The notes under the pieces were generated by a model. The model did not search any database, was not told the origin of the DNA, and saw only the letters and a list, made by a program, of their open reading frames with translations. Both the position numbers and the translations under genes were made by a program. From contig NZ_CP032677.1 in assembly GCF_003627215.1 (NCBI RefSeq), positions 3,291,501 through 3,355,500 of the forward strand: a stretch of DNA of 64,000 nt, written 5' to 3'. This document shows, in pieces, positions 37,405 through 45,555 of the stretch (within the stretch, counting starts at the first letter, position 1; the number at the start of each line of letters is the position of its first letter). This DNA comes from Pseudomonas sp. Leaf58. GTDB taxonomy: Bacteria > Pseudomonadota > Gammaproteobacteria > Pseudomonadales > Pseudomonadaceae.

Positions 37405-37500
37405 AGCGAGGGGGTTTCCAGGTGGTAGAACATTCTAAACCCATATGCACCTTCTGCGGCGAACCGCCTTGGTTCATCATGCAACAAACGGCGCCGAAGC

Positions 37501-37514
37501 CTTCTGCATAGAAG
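37501..37514. promoter_or_regulatory. inverted repeat in the merR/LOV divergent promoter
   Basis: CTTCT and AGAAG flank GCAT at 37501-37514, 45 bp before the LOV start. Its centre TGCATAG resembles the right half of the repeat at 38012-38037. It may be a weaker copy of the same operator. Confidence 0.35.
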
Positions 37515-37558
37515 CTACGCTGCGCATATCGCATATGAAACGCCTGTAGGTGGGCCCT

Positions 37559-38005
37559 ATGATCAACGCGAAACTCCTGCAACTGATGGTCGAGCATTCA
37601 AACGATGGCATCGTCGTCGCCGAGCAGGAAGGCAATGACAGCATCCTTATCTACGTTAACCCCGCCTTCGAGCGCCTGACCGGCTATTACGCCGACGACA
37701 TCCTCTATCAAGACTGCCGTTTTCTTCAGGGCAAGGACCACGACCAGGTAGGCCTCGAAACCATCCGCGCTGCGATCCGCGAAGGCCGCCCCTGCCGCCA
37801 GGTGCTGCGCAACTATCGCAAGGACGGAAGCCTGTTCTGGAACGAGTTATCCATCACGCCCGTGCACAACGAGGCGGACGAGCTGACGTACTACATTGGC
37901 ATCCAGCGCGACGTCACAGCACAGATTTTCGCTGAGGAAAAGGTTCGTGAGCTAGAGGCTGAAGTGGTTCGATTGCGCCAGCAACTGGGGCAGGCCGAGG
38001 GCTGA
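37559..38005 (+). CDS. short LOV blue-light photoreceptor (SB2-LOV type)
   Basis: A 148-aa single LOV domain with short N- and C-terminal helices and no effector domain. The flavin-adduct cysteine is C53 in YQDCRFLQGKD, and the other FMN contacts (NPAFERLTGY, RNYRKDG, NELSITPV, YYIGIQRDVT) are all present. The C-terminal J-alpha helix (about 118-145) is a coiled-coil-like dimer helix. It closely matches the P. putida SB2-LOV protein as I remember it. With blue light it would form a cysteinyl-flavin adduct and, by association with the divergent MerR-type regulator, relieve repression. ATG 37559 gives the family N-terminus MINAKLL. Confidence 0.95.
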   Translation: MINAKLLQLMVEHSNDGIVVAEQEGNDSILIYVNPAFERLTGYYADDILYQDCRFLQGKDHDQVGLETIRAAIREGRPCRQVLRNYRKDGSLFWNELSITPVHNEADELTYYIGIQRDVTAQIFAEEKVRELEAEVVRLRQQLGQAEG

Positions 38006-38011
38006 CAAAAG

Positions 38012-38037
38012 CTATACAAGATCGTCATCTTGCATAG
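38012..38037. promoter_or_regulatory. inverted repeat A, candidate light-regulator operator
   Basis: CTATACAAGAT (38012-38022) faces ATCTTGCATAG (38027-38037) across CGTC, with 10 of 11 positions complementary. The 10-mer CTATACAAGA recurs exactly, on the opposite strand, at 46154-46163 in the promoter of the other light operon. It could also end the LOV transcript. Confidence 0.6.
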
Positions 38038-38061
38038 ATTAATGCTTGGTTTTCAGCTATA

Positions 38062-38089
38062 CCTGTACAACAAGTAAATTTTGTACAGG
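38062..38089. promoter_or_regulatory. inverted repeat B, candidate light-regulator operator
   Basis: CCTGTACAA (38062-38070) and TTGTACAGG (38081-38089) are perfect 9-bp inverted arms with a 10-base AT centre, 18 bp before the first gene of the operon. The 11-mer AATTTTGTACA at 38077-38087 occurs again exactly at 46131-46141. Position and symmetry fit a MerR-type site over the promoter. Confidence 0.68.
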
Positions 38090-38106
38090 ATTGCCTGGAG
38101 CCCAGT

Positions 38107-38529
38107 ATGTCAGCATACCTGCAGCAATTCGCCGAGCGCTTCGCCAGCCTCGATGCGGCTAACCTCGCCCCGCTGGAAAAACTGTACAGCGAAGATGTTA
38201 CCTTTCGCGACCCTCTGCATCACATACAGGGGCTGCAGGCCCTACGGGCGTATTTCGAGCAGTTGTACGCCAACGCCAGCGATATCCACTATGCGCTCAC
38301 CAGCACCGACGAGGTGAGGCCTGGGCAGGGCTACCTGCGCTGGACCCTGCAGTTTTGCCACCCACGCCTGGCCCGCGGTCAGCCGATCAGGTTACAAGGG
38401 TGCAGCTGCTTGCATTGGCGCGACCGTGTGTACTTTCACCAGGACTATTTCGACGCCGGTGCCCTGCTTTATGAACACCTTCCCGTCATGGGCGGTACAA
38501 TCCGCTGGCTCAAAGGTCGGCTGGCATGA
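38107..38529 (+). CDS. NTF2-like (SnoaL) protein, first gene of light operon
   Basis: A 140-aa nuclear-transport-factor-2-like fold protein. The opening FAERFASLDAANLAPLEKLYSEDVTFRDP followed by HHIQGLQALRAYFEQL is typical (given here in two parts; residues about 9-50). It heads a six-gene operon; its stop overlaps the next start by 4 bp (ATGA). Homologues accompany the fatty-acid-modifying genes in other light or singlet-oxygen clusters. A catalytic or binding role is not known. Confidence 0.85.
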   Translation: MSAYLQQFAERFASLDAANLAPLEKLYSEDVTFRDPLHHIQGLQALRAYFEQLYANASDIHYALTSTDEVRPGQGYLRWTLQFCHPRLARGQPIRLQGCSCLHWRDRVYFHQDYFDAGALLYEHLPVMGGTIRWLKGRLA

Positions 38530-39278
38530 GCTGCTGCTGGTTGACCGGCGCAAGTAGCGGTATCGGTGCTGCACTCGCACAAATCCTCCTGGAACAAGGC
38601 CACCAGGTTGCCTTGGGCGGGCGACAGGCCGATCGCCTTGCCCCTCTGGCCGAGCGGTTTCCCGGGCAGGTATTGCTGGCCGTTGGCGATCTTGATAACC
38701 CAGAGCAAGTCACCGCAATCGCCGCACGGATCGAGCAGGCCTGGGGACGCCTGGACATGGCCATTCTCAATGCCGGCACCTGCGAATACCTTGAGCCTGG
38801 GCATTTCGATCCGGCGTTGGTCGAGCGGGTAATGCGCACCAACCTGCTGGGTGTCAGCTACTGCCTGGCGGCGGCACTGCCCTTGCTTCGTGCCGGCCAG
38901 CGCCCCCACCTGGTGGTGATGGGCAGCTCGGTGACCTGGCTGGCCTTGCCCCGCGCCGGCGCCTACGGCGCATCAAAGGCCGCGGTGCGCTATCTGGTGG
39001 AGTCACTGCGAATCGACCTGGCTCACGAGGGTATCGCGGTCACCCTGGTCAGCCCTGGCTTCGTCGACACGCCACTGACCCGCCGCAACGATTTCCCCAT
39101 GCCGCAGTTGTGGGCTGCGCAGCGCGCTGCCCGATATATCGCCAGGCGCCTGCCCCGGCGCCCTCTGGAAATCAACTTCCCCGGTCTTTTCACCTTGCTG
39201 TTACGCCTGCTCGGGGCGCTGCCCGCGCGCCTTCGTTTGGCACTGGGCCAACGCCTCGCCCGCCATGAACAGGAATGA
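38526..39278 (+). CDS. short-chain dehydrogenase/reductase
   Basis: A 250-aa Rossmann-fold oxidoreductase. The cofactor motif TGASSGIGAALAQ is at about 8-20, the NAG motif at ILNAGTC near 79, and the catalytic Ser-Tyr-Lys as GSSVTW plus YGASK at about 137-152. It overlaps the preceding gene by 4 bp and precedes the flavoprotein gene by 6 bp. It would act on a lipid or carbonyl intermediate in the operon's pathway. Confidence 0.92.
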   Translation: MSCCWLTGASSGIGAALAQILLEQGHQVALGGRQADRLAPLAERFPGQVLLAVGDLDNPEQVTAIAARIEQAWGRLDMAILNAGTCEYLEPGHFDPALVERVMRTNLLGVSYCLAAALPLLRAGQRPHLVVMGSSVTWLALPRAGAYGASKAAVRYLVESLRIDLAHEGIAVTLVSPGFVDTPLTRRNDFPMPQLWAAQRAARYIARRLPRRPLEINFPGLFTLLLRLLGALPARLRLALGQRLARHEQE

Positions 39279-39284
39279 TGCCCC

Positions 39285-40532
39285 ATGCGTATAGCAATCA
39301 TCGGCAGTGGCATCGCGGGGCTGACCTGCGCCCATCTGCTGTCACGTAAGCACGAAGTAACGGTTTTCGAAGCCGAGCAGTGGATCGGGGGCCATACGCA
39401 CACCCTCGACGTGGTCTGGAAGGGCCAGCGCCACGCAATAGACACCGGCTTCATCGTTTTCAACGACTGGACCTACCCGCACTTCATCCGCTTGCTCGAC
39501 CAGCTCAAGGTCACCTCGCAGCGGACCGAAATGAGTTTTTCCGTGCATGACCCGATCACTGGCCTGGAATACAACGGTCACGACCTGAACACACTGTTTG
39601 CCCAACGCCGCAACCTGCTGTCCCCAGGTTTCTGGGGCATGATACGGGACATTCTGCGCTTCAACCGCCAGGCACTGGCCGACCTGGACAACCAGCGTAT
39701 CGATGCCAACACCACCCTGGGCGCCTACCTTCAAACACAGCGCTATGGGCAGCGCTTCATCGAACACTACATCGTGCCGATGGGGTCGGCGATCTGGTCG
39801 ATGTCGCGGGCAGACATGCTCCACTTCCCCCTTGAGTTCTTCGTGCGCTTCTGTCGCAACCACGGATTGCTGTCGGTCAACCAACGCCCACAGTGGCGGG
39901 TGATTAAAGGCGGTTCGCGTAGCTACGTTGCGCCGCTGTGCCGACCGTTCGCCGAACGCATTCGCCTCAACTGCAAGGTTTACCGGGTTAGCCGTGACGA
40001 AGGTGGCGTGACCCTCGTGAGCGCGGCCGGCACCGAGCGCTTCGACAACGTGGTGTTCGCCTGCCACAGCGACCAGGCCCTGGCGCTGCTGGAAGCGCCG
40101 AGCATGCAGGAGCGAGAAGTGCTCGGCGCCATCGGCTACGCCAGCAACGATGTGGTGCTGCACACCGATACCCGTCTGCTGCCACGCCGCAAAAGCGCCT
40201 GGGCCAGTTGGAACTACCGCCTGGGCGGACCAGAGCAGGCGCCCGCTGCACTGACCTACAACATGAACATTCTGCAAGGTATCCAGGCAGCGACAACCTT
40301 CTGCGTGAGCCTCAACCAAACCGCGCTGATAGACCCAGCACAGGTGATCGCCCGCTTCCAGTATGCCCATCCGCAGTACAGCCTTGCGGCATCCGCCGCG
40401 CAGGCGCGCCAAGCACACCTGCAGGGCCAGCAGCACAGTTACTTCTGCGGCGCCTACTGGGGCAACGGCTTTCATGAGGACGGGGTGGTCAGTGCACTGA
40501 AGGTGGCCGCGCATTTTGGAGAACAGCTGTGA
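39285..40532 (+). CDS. FAD/NAD(P)-dependent amine-oxidase-like flavoprotein (COG2907; UfaD-like)
   Basis: A 415-aa flavoprotein with the FAD motif IGSGIAGLTCAHLLSRKHEV at its very start and the family features GGHTHTLDV and DTGFIVFNDWTYPHF. Its C-terminal HEDGVVSALKVAAHFG closes the FAD site. This COG2907 type sits in light and singlet-oxygen regulons beside DUF1365 and cyclopropane-synthase-like genes. In Rhodobacter the related UfaD desaturates a methylated acyl chain on the way to furan fatty acids. A similar role here is likely but not shown. The next gene starts inside its stop (ATGA). Confidence 0.88.
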   Translation: MRIAIIGSGIAGLTCAHLLSRKHEVTVFEAEQWIGGHTHTLDVVWKGQRHAIDTGFIVFNDWTYPHFIRLLDQLKVTSQRTEMSFSVHDPITGLEYNGHDLNTLFAQRRNLLSPGFWGMIRDILRFNRQALADLDNQRIDANTTLGAYLQTQRYGQRFIEHYIVPMGSAIWSMSRADMLHFPLEFFVRFCRNHGLLSVNQRPQWRVIKGGSRSYVAPLCRPFAERIRLNCKVYRVSRDEGGVTLVSAAGTERFDNVVFACHSDQALALLEAPSMQEREVLGAIGYASNDVVLHTDTRLLPRRKSAWASWNYRLGGPEQAPAALTYNMNILQGIQAATTFCVSLNQTALIDPAQVIARFQYAHPQYSLAASAAQARQAHLQGQQHSYFCGAYWGNGFHEDGVVSALKVAAHFGEQL

Positions 40533-41338
40533 ACTGCAGCCTCTGTATGGGCTGGGTCAGCCACCGTCGGCTGACGCCGCGGCTCCACGCTTTCCGCTAC
40601 CGGATCGGCATGTTTTACCTGGACCTGGACGAACAAACCTGGCTGATGGGCCTGTCACGCTGGCTAGGGCGCTGGCGCCTGGCACCGCTGTGCTGGCGCG
40701 AGACCGACTACCTGCCCGCGCAGACCCGCCACGGCGAAACCCTGGCCCAGGCCGCACGCTTGTTGGTCTATCAGGCGACGGGGCATATGCCCGAAGGCCC
40801 GGTAAGGCTACTTACCCAACTGCGTTGCTGGGGGCTGTCATTCAACCCGGTGAGCTTCTATTTCTGCCATGACCGCGACGGGCGCCTAACGGCGATCCTG
40901 ATGGAGGTGCGCAACACCCCGTGGCGTGAACGCTTTCATTACGTGCTACCGGTGCAACACAACCTTGCCAAGCCCTTCACCGTGGCCAAGGCCTTCCATG
41001 TGTCGCCATTCATGCCACGGGACATGGACTATCGCCTGCGCTTCTTCCTCAACGCGGACCATATACGCATTCACATGCAGAACTGGCAGGGCGACAGCAA
41101 GGTGTTCGAGGCCGAGCTCGCCCTGCACCGTCAACCACTGGATGGCGTCGCCCTGCGTCGGTATGTACTGACCTTCCCATGGATGAGCCTGCGAACTCTC
41201 TCAGCCATTTATTGGCAAGCGCTATGCCTTTTGCTCAAACGCACCCCAGTGCATGACCACACCATCAGCCAGGGCCACCTGGCGCTCGGCCAACCTTGCG
41301 AGGACCCTGACGATGTCGAATCCCACCCTGAGCGTTAG
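40529..41338 (+). CDS. DUF1365 protein
   Basis: A 269-aa protein of the DUF1365 family, recognisable by the N-terminal HRRLTPRLHAFRYRIGMFYL, the block RCWGLSFNPVSFYFC and FHVSPFMPRDMDYRLRF. Its function is unknown, but it is almost always encoded between the COG2907 flavoprotein and a cyclopropane-fatty-acid-synthase-like gene, as here. Start overlaps the previous stop by 4 bp, and it runs 26 bp into the next gene, so translation of the three is coupled. Confidence 0.92.
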   Translation: MNCSLCMGWVSHRRLTPRLHAFRYRIGMFYLDLDEQTWLMGLSRWLGRWRLAPLCWRETDYLPAQTRHGETLAQAARLLVYQATGHMPEGPVRLLTQLRCWGLSFNPVSFYFCHDRDGRLTAILMEVRNTPWRERFHYVLPVQHNLAKPFTVAKAFHVSPFMPRDMDYRLRFFLNADHIRIHMQNWQGDSKVFEAELALHRQPLDGVALRRYVLTFPWMSLRTLSAIYWQALCLLLKRTPVHDHTISQGHLALGQPCEDPDDVESHPER

Positions 41339-42575
41339 CAAGTTCGCAGGCCTTGCGCCGTTGTTCGGCGGGCTGGCACGAAGCGCCGTGCTCGCCCAGA
41401 TGAGCAAGCTGCGCCACGGCCACCTGCGCCTGCTCAGCCACGGGCAGCAATGGAGTTTCGGTGATGCCGACAGCCCGCTGCAGGCCGAGGTGGAGATCCT
41501 TGATGACGCCACCTGGAGCCTGATCGCCGGCAACGGCTCGATCGGTGCTGGAGAAGCCTACATCCACGGCTATTGGCGAAGCCCCGATCTGGCGCTGGTG
41601 ACTCGCCTGTTCGTCGCCAACCTCGAAGTGCTCGACGCGCTCGAGGGTGGCCTGGCCCGCTTCGGCCGCCCTGCCCTACGGCTACTGCACCGGCTCAACC
41701 GCAACAGCAGGCGCGGCGCCCGGCGCAATATTCTGGCGCATTACGACCTGGGCAATGCGCTGTTCGAGCGGCTGCTGGACCCCACCATGATGTATTCGGC
41801 GGCCCAATTCGAGCATCCTGGGCAAACACTGGAGCAAGCCCAATTGCACAAGCTGGAGCGCATCTGCCAGAAGCTTGAACTGCGCCCTGGCGAGCACCTG
41901 CTGGAAATCGGCTGCGGCTGGGGCAGCCTGGCGATCCACGCCGCCACCCAATACGGCTGCAAGGTCACCACCACCACGCTCTCCGAGGCGCAGTACAGCC
42001 ATACCCAGGAGCGCGTTCAGGCCTTGGGACTGGAGCAGCACGTGACGGTGCTTCGCGAAGACTACCGCGACCTTCAAGGCACTTTCGACAAACTGGTTTC
42101 GATCGAGATGATCGAGGCTGTCGGCCATCGTTACCTACCGGTGTATTTCCGCCAGTGTGCTTCGCTGCTCAAGCCCGACGGCCTGATGCTGTTGCAGGCA
42201 ATCACCATCCGCGACCAGCGCTATGCACAGGCGCGGCGCTCGGTCGACTTCATCCAGCGCTACATCTTCCCCGGTGGTGCCCTGCCTTCGCTGAGCGTGT
42301 TGCTCGACACTGCCAGCCGGCATACCGCACTCAACCTCGTGCACATGGAGGACTTCGGCCAGGACTATGCCCACACCCTGCGGCACTGGCGTGAAAACCT
42401 GCGCCAGGCGCGCACAGCGCTGACGGACCTGGGCTACGACGAGAGGTTCCAGCGCCTATGGGAGTTCTACTTGTGTTACTGCCAGGGCGGCTTCGAAGAG
42501 CGCACCATCGGCGTTGCGCACCTGCTCTGGGCAGCGCCCCAGGCACGGCGCGCGCCCATGCCTGGCAGTGCCTGA
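41313..42575 (+). CDS. cyclopropane-fatty-acid-synthase-family methyltransferase (UfaM-like)
   Basis: A 420-aa SAM-dependent enzyme of the mycolic-acid/cyclopropane synthase family. It has the SAM motif LEIGCGWGSLAIHAA near 202-216, MIEAVGHRYLPVYF and RYIFPGGALPS, and the N-terminal lipid-binding domain with GSIGAGEAYIHGYW. It methylates double bonds of membrane phospholipid acyl chains. In this operon context it is more like the light/singlet-oxygen paralogue UfaM, which starts furan fatty acid synthesis, than the stationary-phase Cfa enzyme, but the distinction needs product analysis. The DUF2878 gene starts at its stop codon (TGATG). Confidence 0.9.
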   Translation: MSNPTLSVSKFAGLAPLFGGLARSAVLAQMSKLRHGHLRLLSHGQQWSFGDADSPLQAEVEILDDATWSLIAGNGSIGAGEAYIHGYWRSPDLALVTRLFVANLEVLDALEGGLARFGRPALRLLHRLNRNSRRGARRNILAHYDLGNALFERLLDPTMMYSAAQFEHPGQTLEQAQLHKLERICQKLELRPGEHLLEIGCGWGSLAIHAATQYGCKVTTTTLSEAQYSHTQERVQALGLEQHVTVLREDYRDLQGTFDKLVSIEMIEAVGHRYLPVYFRQCASLLKPDGLMLLQAITIRDQRYAQARRSVDFIQRYIFPGGALPSLSVLLDTASRHTALNLVHMEDFGQDYAHTLRHWRENLRQARTALTDLGYDERFQRLWEFYLCYCQGGFEERTIGVAHLLWAAPQARRAPMPGSA

Positions 42576-43063
42576 TGCTGGGCAGTTGGGTGGTCGCCAA
42601 TGCCGTCTGGTTACAGGCTGGCTGGTGGGCCTGCGTGCTGGGCGCCGAACACCCCTGGCTGTTGCTGCTGGTGATTCCGGGTGTGGCGCTACACCTGCGC
42701 CTGTGCCCGGACATCAACGCCGAGGTCAAGGCGCTGTTGCGCGTAACCTTGGCCGGCTGTGTGCTCGACAGCGCGCTGGGGGCACTGGGCGTGTTGGGTT
42801 TCGACGCCTGGCCGCTGCCGCTGTGGCTGGCACTGCTTTGGCTGGTGCTGGCTAGCGGCATGCGCCACAGCCTGGCATGGGCCGGTAGGCACTGCCGGCT
42901 CGGTGCGCTGCTGGGCGCACTTGGCGGCCCACTGGCTTACGTAGGCGGCGCAAGACTTGCGGACGTCGCCTTGCCGTTGGGCGCGGTGGTAACCGGCTTG
43001 CTACTGATGCCGATATGGGCATTGGCCTTGCCTCTGCTAGCGCGCCTCGCGGCGCGGCGCTGA
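42575..43063 (+). CDS. DUF2878 membrane protein
   Basis: A 162-aa protein with about five hydrophobic helices, matching DUF2878. The start is the ATG of the TGATG overlap at 42575, giving helix 1 immediately (LGSWVVANAVWLQAGWWACV). Family function unknown. It is last in the light operon and its 3' end overlaps the convergent DUF2256 gene by 27 bp, so the two light operons meet tail to tail with no terminator space between them. Confidence 0.85.
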   Translation: MLGSWVVANAVWLQAGWWACVLGAEHPWLLLLVIPGVALHLRLCPDINAEVKALLRVTLAGCVLDSALGALGVLGFDAWPLPLWLALLWLVLASGMRHSLAWAGRHCRLGALLGALGGPLAYVGGARLADVALPLGAVVTGLLLMPIWALALPLLARLAARR

Positions 43064-43183
43064 CCTGCGGCATCGCTCAGAGCAGTAGCGCACCTGCTCC
43101 CAACAGCGAGCCCAGCGCTTGCGCCAGTTGAACGGTCGTCCACACACCACGCAGATCTTGCTGGGTAAAAGGCTCTTTTTCAT
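43037..43183 (-). CDS. DUF2256 small zinc-binding protein
   Basis: A 48-aa cysteine-rich protein with the fixed family pattern ICVVCGRPFNWRKRWARCW and a second CSERC pair, likely one zinc site. The ATG at 43183 overlaps the photolyase stop codon (ATGA), so it is translated by coupling. DUF2256 genes nearly always accompany FeS-type photolyases; a role in photolyase maturation or DNA contact is a guess. Confidence 0.9.
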   Translation of the reverse strand: MKKSLLPSKICVVCGRPFNWRKRWARCWEQVRYCSERCRRSAPRREAR

Positions 43184-44706
43184 AACGCCTGCTGCGAATC
43201 GAGCCGCGCCAGCAGTGACTGACCACGCTGCCACACGGCGTCACGACGGCTAGCCGACATGTTATCGAGGCTGCGATAGACCAGGGCCAAACGCGGGTTA
43301 GCCGAAAGCAGCGAGCGATGGCGGATCAGAAAATGCCAGTACAGGGCATTGAACGGGCAAGCATCATCCTCGACCACCTGGTCGACCCTGTAACTGCAAG
43401 CCTTGCAATGATCGGACATGCGCTGGATATAACGACCACTGGCGCAGTACGGCTTGGACCCCAGGTAGCCGCCATCGGCGTGCATCACCATGCCAAGCGT
43501 GTTGGGCAGCTCGACCCAGTCGAAGGCATCCATGTAGACGGCCAGGTACCACTCACAAATCGCCGCCGGCACGATACCGGCCAGCAAGGCGAAGTTGCCG
43601 GTGACCATCAAGCGCTGGATATGGTGAGCGTAGCCCAACCGCAGGGTCTGCCCGATGGCTTGCTCCATGCAGCGCATGCGGGTGTGCCCGGTCCAATAGA
43701 ATGCTGGCAACGCACGGTCGTTGCCCAGGTAATTGAGCCCTGCATAGTCAGGCATGCGCAGCCAATAAATGCCGCGCACATACTCGCGCCAGCCGATCAG
43801 CTGGCGGATGAAACCTTCAGCTGCATTGAGCGGCACCCGCCCCTCGCGCCAGGCCTTGTCGACCTCGTCGCACAGACAACGCACATCCAGCAGCCCGATG
43901 TTGAGGGCCGCACTGATGCGCGCGTGGAACAGGTACGGCTCGCCCTCGGCCATCGCATCCTGGTAGTCACCGAAGGCCGCCAGGCCGAAGTCCAGAAAAT
44001 GTTGCCAGAGCTGTCGTGCCGCGGCATGAGTCACGGGGTAGTCGAAGCCGTCGATGGCCCCGTAGTGGTCGCTGAAGCGCTGACGCACCAATGCCTGCAC
44101 CGCTGCCGTGATCTCGTCCTGCGCGAAATGCGCAGCAAACGGCCCGCGCAGCCGGCGTGGCAATGCCTTGCGATTGTCGCCATCAAAATTCCAGGCGCCA
44201 CCTGCCGGGCTGCCGTCAGGCTCCAGCAGCAAACCGGTTCGCTTGCGCATACCACGGTAGAAGTGCTCCATACGCAGCTGCCGACGCTCCTGGGCCCAGC
44301 GGGCGAAGGCTTGGCGAGAGCACAGAAACCGCGTATCGCGATGCCACACAAGCGGCAGTGCGGCATCGCGCAACGCCTGCTCCAGGCGCCACTCACCGCA
44401 CTCGGTCACGTGAATGTGCGTGGCGCCCAAGGCGTGATGCCAGCGACGCAACTCGCCTACGATGCTACCGCTGTTGCCGTCTGCGTCCAGCTCGACGTAA
44501 TGCACTTGCCAACCCCGCTCACGCAGCGCCTGGGCGAAGTGCCGCATGGCGCTGAAGATGAGTACGATCTTCAGCGGATGATGCGGCACGTACCTGGCCT
44601 CTCCCTCCACTTCCGCCATCAGGACAGCATCGCGGGCAGGGTCCAGTGCAGCAAGGCTTGCCAGATCGAACGACAGCTGGTCACCCAGCACCAGGCCCAG
44701 GCGCAT
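43180..44706 (-). CDS. FeS-BCP cryptochrome/photolyase (6-4 photolyase type)
   Basis: A 508-aa deoxyribodipyrimidine-photolyase-related protein (COG3046). N-terminal motif RLGLVLGDQLSF and the C-terminal FAD domain with GWREYVRGIYWLRMPDY identify the FeS bacterial cryptochrome/photolyase group. The cluster cysteines are visible as YCASGRY, HCKACSY and ACPFN, four in all. Members repair (6-4) photoproducts with light and FAD. It is in the minus-strand light operon and directly coupled to DUF2256, a constant partner. Distinct from the classic CPD photolyase. Confidence 0.95.
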   Translation of the reverse strand: MRLGLVLGDQLSFDLASLAALDPARDAVLMAEVEGEARYVPHHPLKIVLIFSAMRHFAQALRERGWQVHYVELDADGNSGSIVGELRRWHHALGATHIHVTECGEWRLEQALRDAALPLVWHRDTRFLCSRQAFARWAQERRQLRMEHFYRGMRKRTGLLLEPDGSPAGGAWNFDGDNRKALPRRLRGPFAAHFAQDEITAAVQALVRQRFSDHYGAIDGFDYPVTHAAARQLWQHFLDFGLAAFGDYQDAMAEGEPYLFHARISAALNIGLLDVRCLCDEVDKAWREGRVPLNAAEGFIRQLIGWREYVRGIYWLRMPDYAGLNYLGNDRALPAFYWTGHTRMRCMEQAIGQTLRLGYAHHIQRLMVTGNFALLAGIVPAAICEWYLAVYMDAFDWVELPNTLGMVMHADGGYLGSKPYCASGRYIQRMSDHCKACSYRVDQVVEDDACPFNALYWHFLIRHRSLLSANPRLALVYRSLDNMSASRRDAVWQRGQSLLARLDSQQAL

Positions 44707-44714
44707 CGTTCAGG

Positions 44715-45020
44715 CTACCACTGACTGGTCAGCGTTACGGGTACGCGCAGCGGCGCAATTGGGCCGTCACGTTGCCCGCACATTTCATCATGTACCACCT
44801 GCTGTACCAAGCTGCAGGGTACCGGTGGCAGGTCGGCCAGCAACTGCCGCAGCTCGGTAGTGGAGCGCAGGCGAACTGGCTGCCCATGGGCATCGCTCAA
44901 TGTCACTGGACCGGCGTCGGTCAAGGCGCGCAGTAGGTAGAACCCACCCTCCAGCGACAGCAGTTCCAGTTCCTTTGCTTCGCCGGTCGACACCCGCTGG
45001 TTAAGCGCGAACAGGTTCAT
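44715..45020 (-). CDS. DUF6482 protein
   Basis: A 101-aa protein resembling DUF6482: ELELLSLEGGFYLLRAL in the N-terminal half, then LRSTTELRQLLADLPPVPC and VHDEMCG near the end. No signal peptide or membrane segment. Its start overlaps the DUF3833 stop by 4 bp, and the photolyase gene begins 9 bp after its stop, so it is translated as part of the light operon. Function unknown. Confidence 0.8.
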   Translation of the reverse strand: MNLFALNQRVSTGEAKELELLSLEGGFYLLRALTDAGPVTLSDAHGQPVRLRSTTELRQLLADLPPVPCSLVQQVVHDEMCGQRDGPIAPLRVPVTLTSQW

Positions 45021-45553
45021 GGTGTGCCCTCTGGCAGGCGGCGGAAGAACAGGGTTATCTGGCCGATCTCCACGCCCAGTTTGCTCATGCTCGAGCGGTT
45101 GATCAGGGTGTCGTCATCCATGAGGTACATCCAGTCGTCCAGGTCTACCTGCCAGTGCTGCCCGTCAACTGGCAGATCCAGCTGGTAACGCCAACGCAGC
45201 GTATTACCCGCCACTTCGCCGCGGGCCTCACCGATCACGTCCCCGGCGGTTCCGCGCCAGCGGCCAGGGCCGTCAGGCACTAGCGTCCAGGTACGCTGCT
45301 GGCGTGTGCCATCGCTGTAGAGAAAATGCTCGTCGAGGATCAGCCGCTCACCTTCACGGCGGCTGTCGATGCGCACGTGAAAGCGTTTGACCACCGCCCC
45401 TGAACGCTTCTGGAACATCCCCCAGGCCTGCACCGGTCGCGAGAAGAACGCCGCCAGGTCCAGCTTTGGTTGCTCCTGGGCATAGTGCTCGACACCGACA
45501 TTGCCACAACTGCCTAGAAACAGGCAGGCAGCTAGCAATAGCGCTTTGCGCAT
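45017..45553 (-). CDS. DUF3833 lipoprotein
   Basis: A 178-aa lipoprotein with signal peptide and lipobox LGSC at residues 13-16. The mature part has the DUF3833 blocks AWGMFQKRSGAVVKRFHV and LDEHFLYSDGTRQQRTW, a lipocalin-like beta-sheet. DUF3833 is a standard member of clusters that make modified membrane fatty acids with cyclopropane-synthase-like enzymes. It may bind or present lipids in the periplasm. It lies in the middle of the minus-strand light operon. Confidence 0.88.
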   Translation of the reverse strand: MRKALLLAACLFLGSCGNVGVEHYAQEQPKLDLAAFFSRPVQAWGMFQKRSGAVVKRFHVRIDSRREGERLILDEHFLYSDGTRQQRTWTLVPDGPGRWRGTAGDVIGEARGEVAGNTLRWRYQLDLPVDGQHWQVDLDDWMYLMDDDTLINRSSMSKLGVEIGQITLFFRRLPEGTP

Positions 45554-45555
45554 GT

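Noticed and set aside
43318..44724. 468-codon plus-strand frame opposite the photolyase
   Set aside because: Low-complexity shadow; photolyase motifs on the minus strand are unambiguous.
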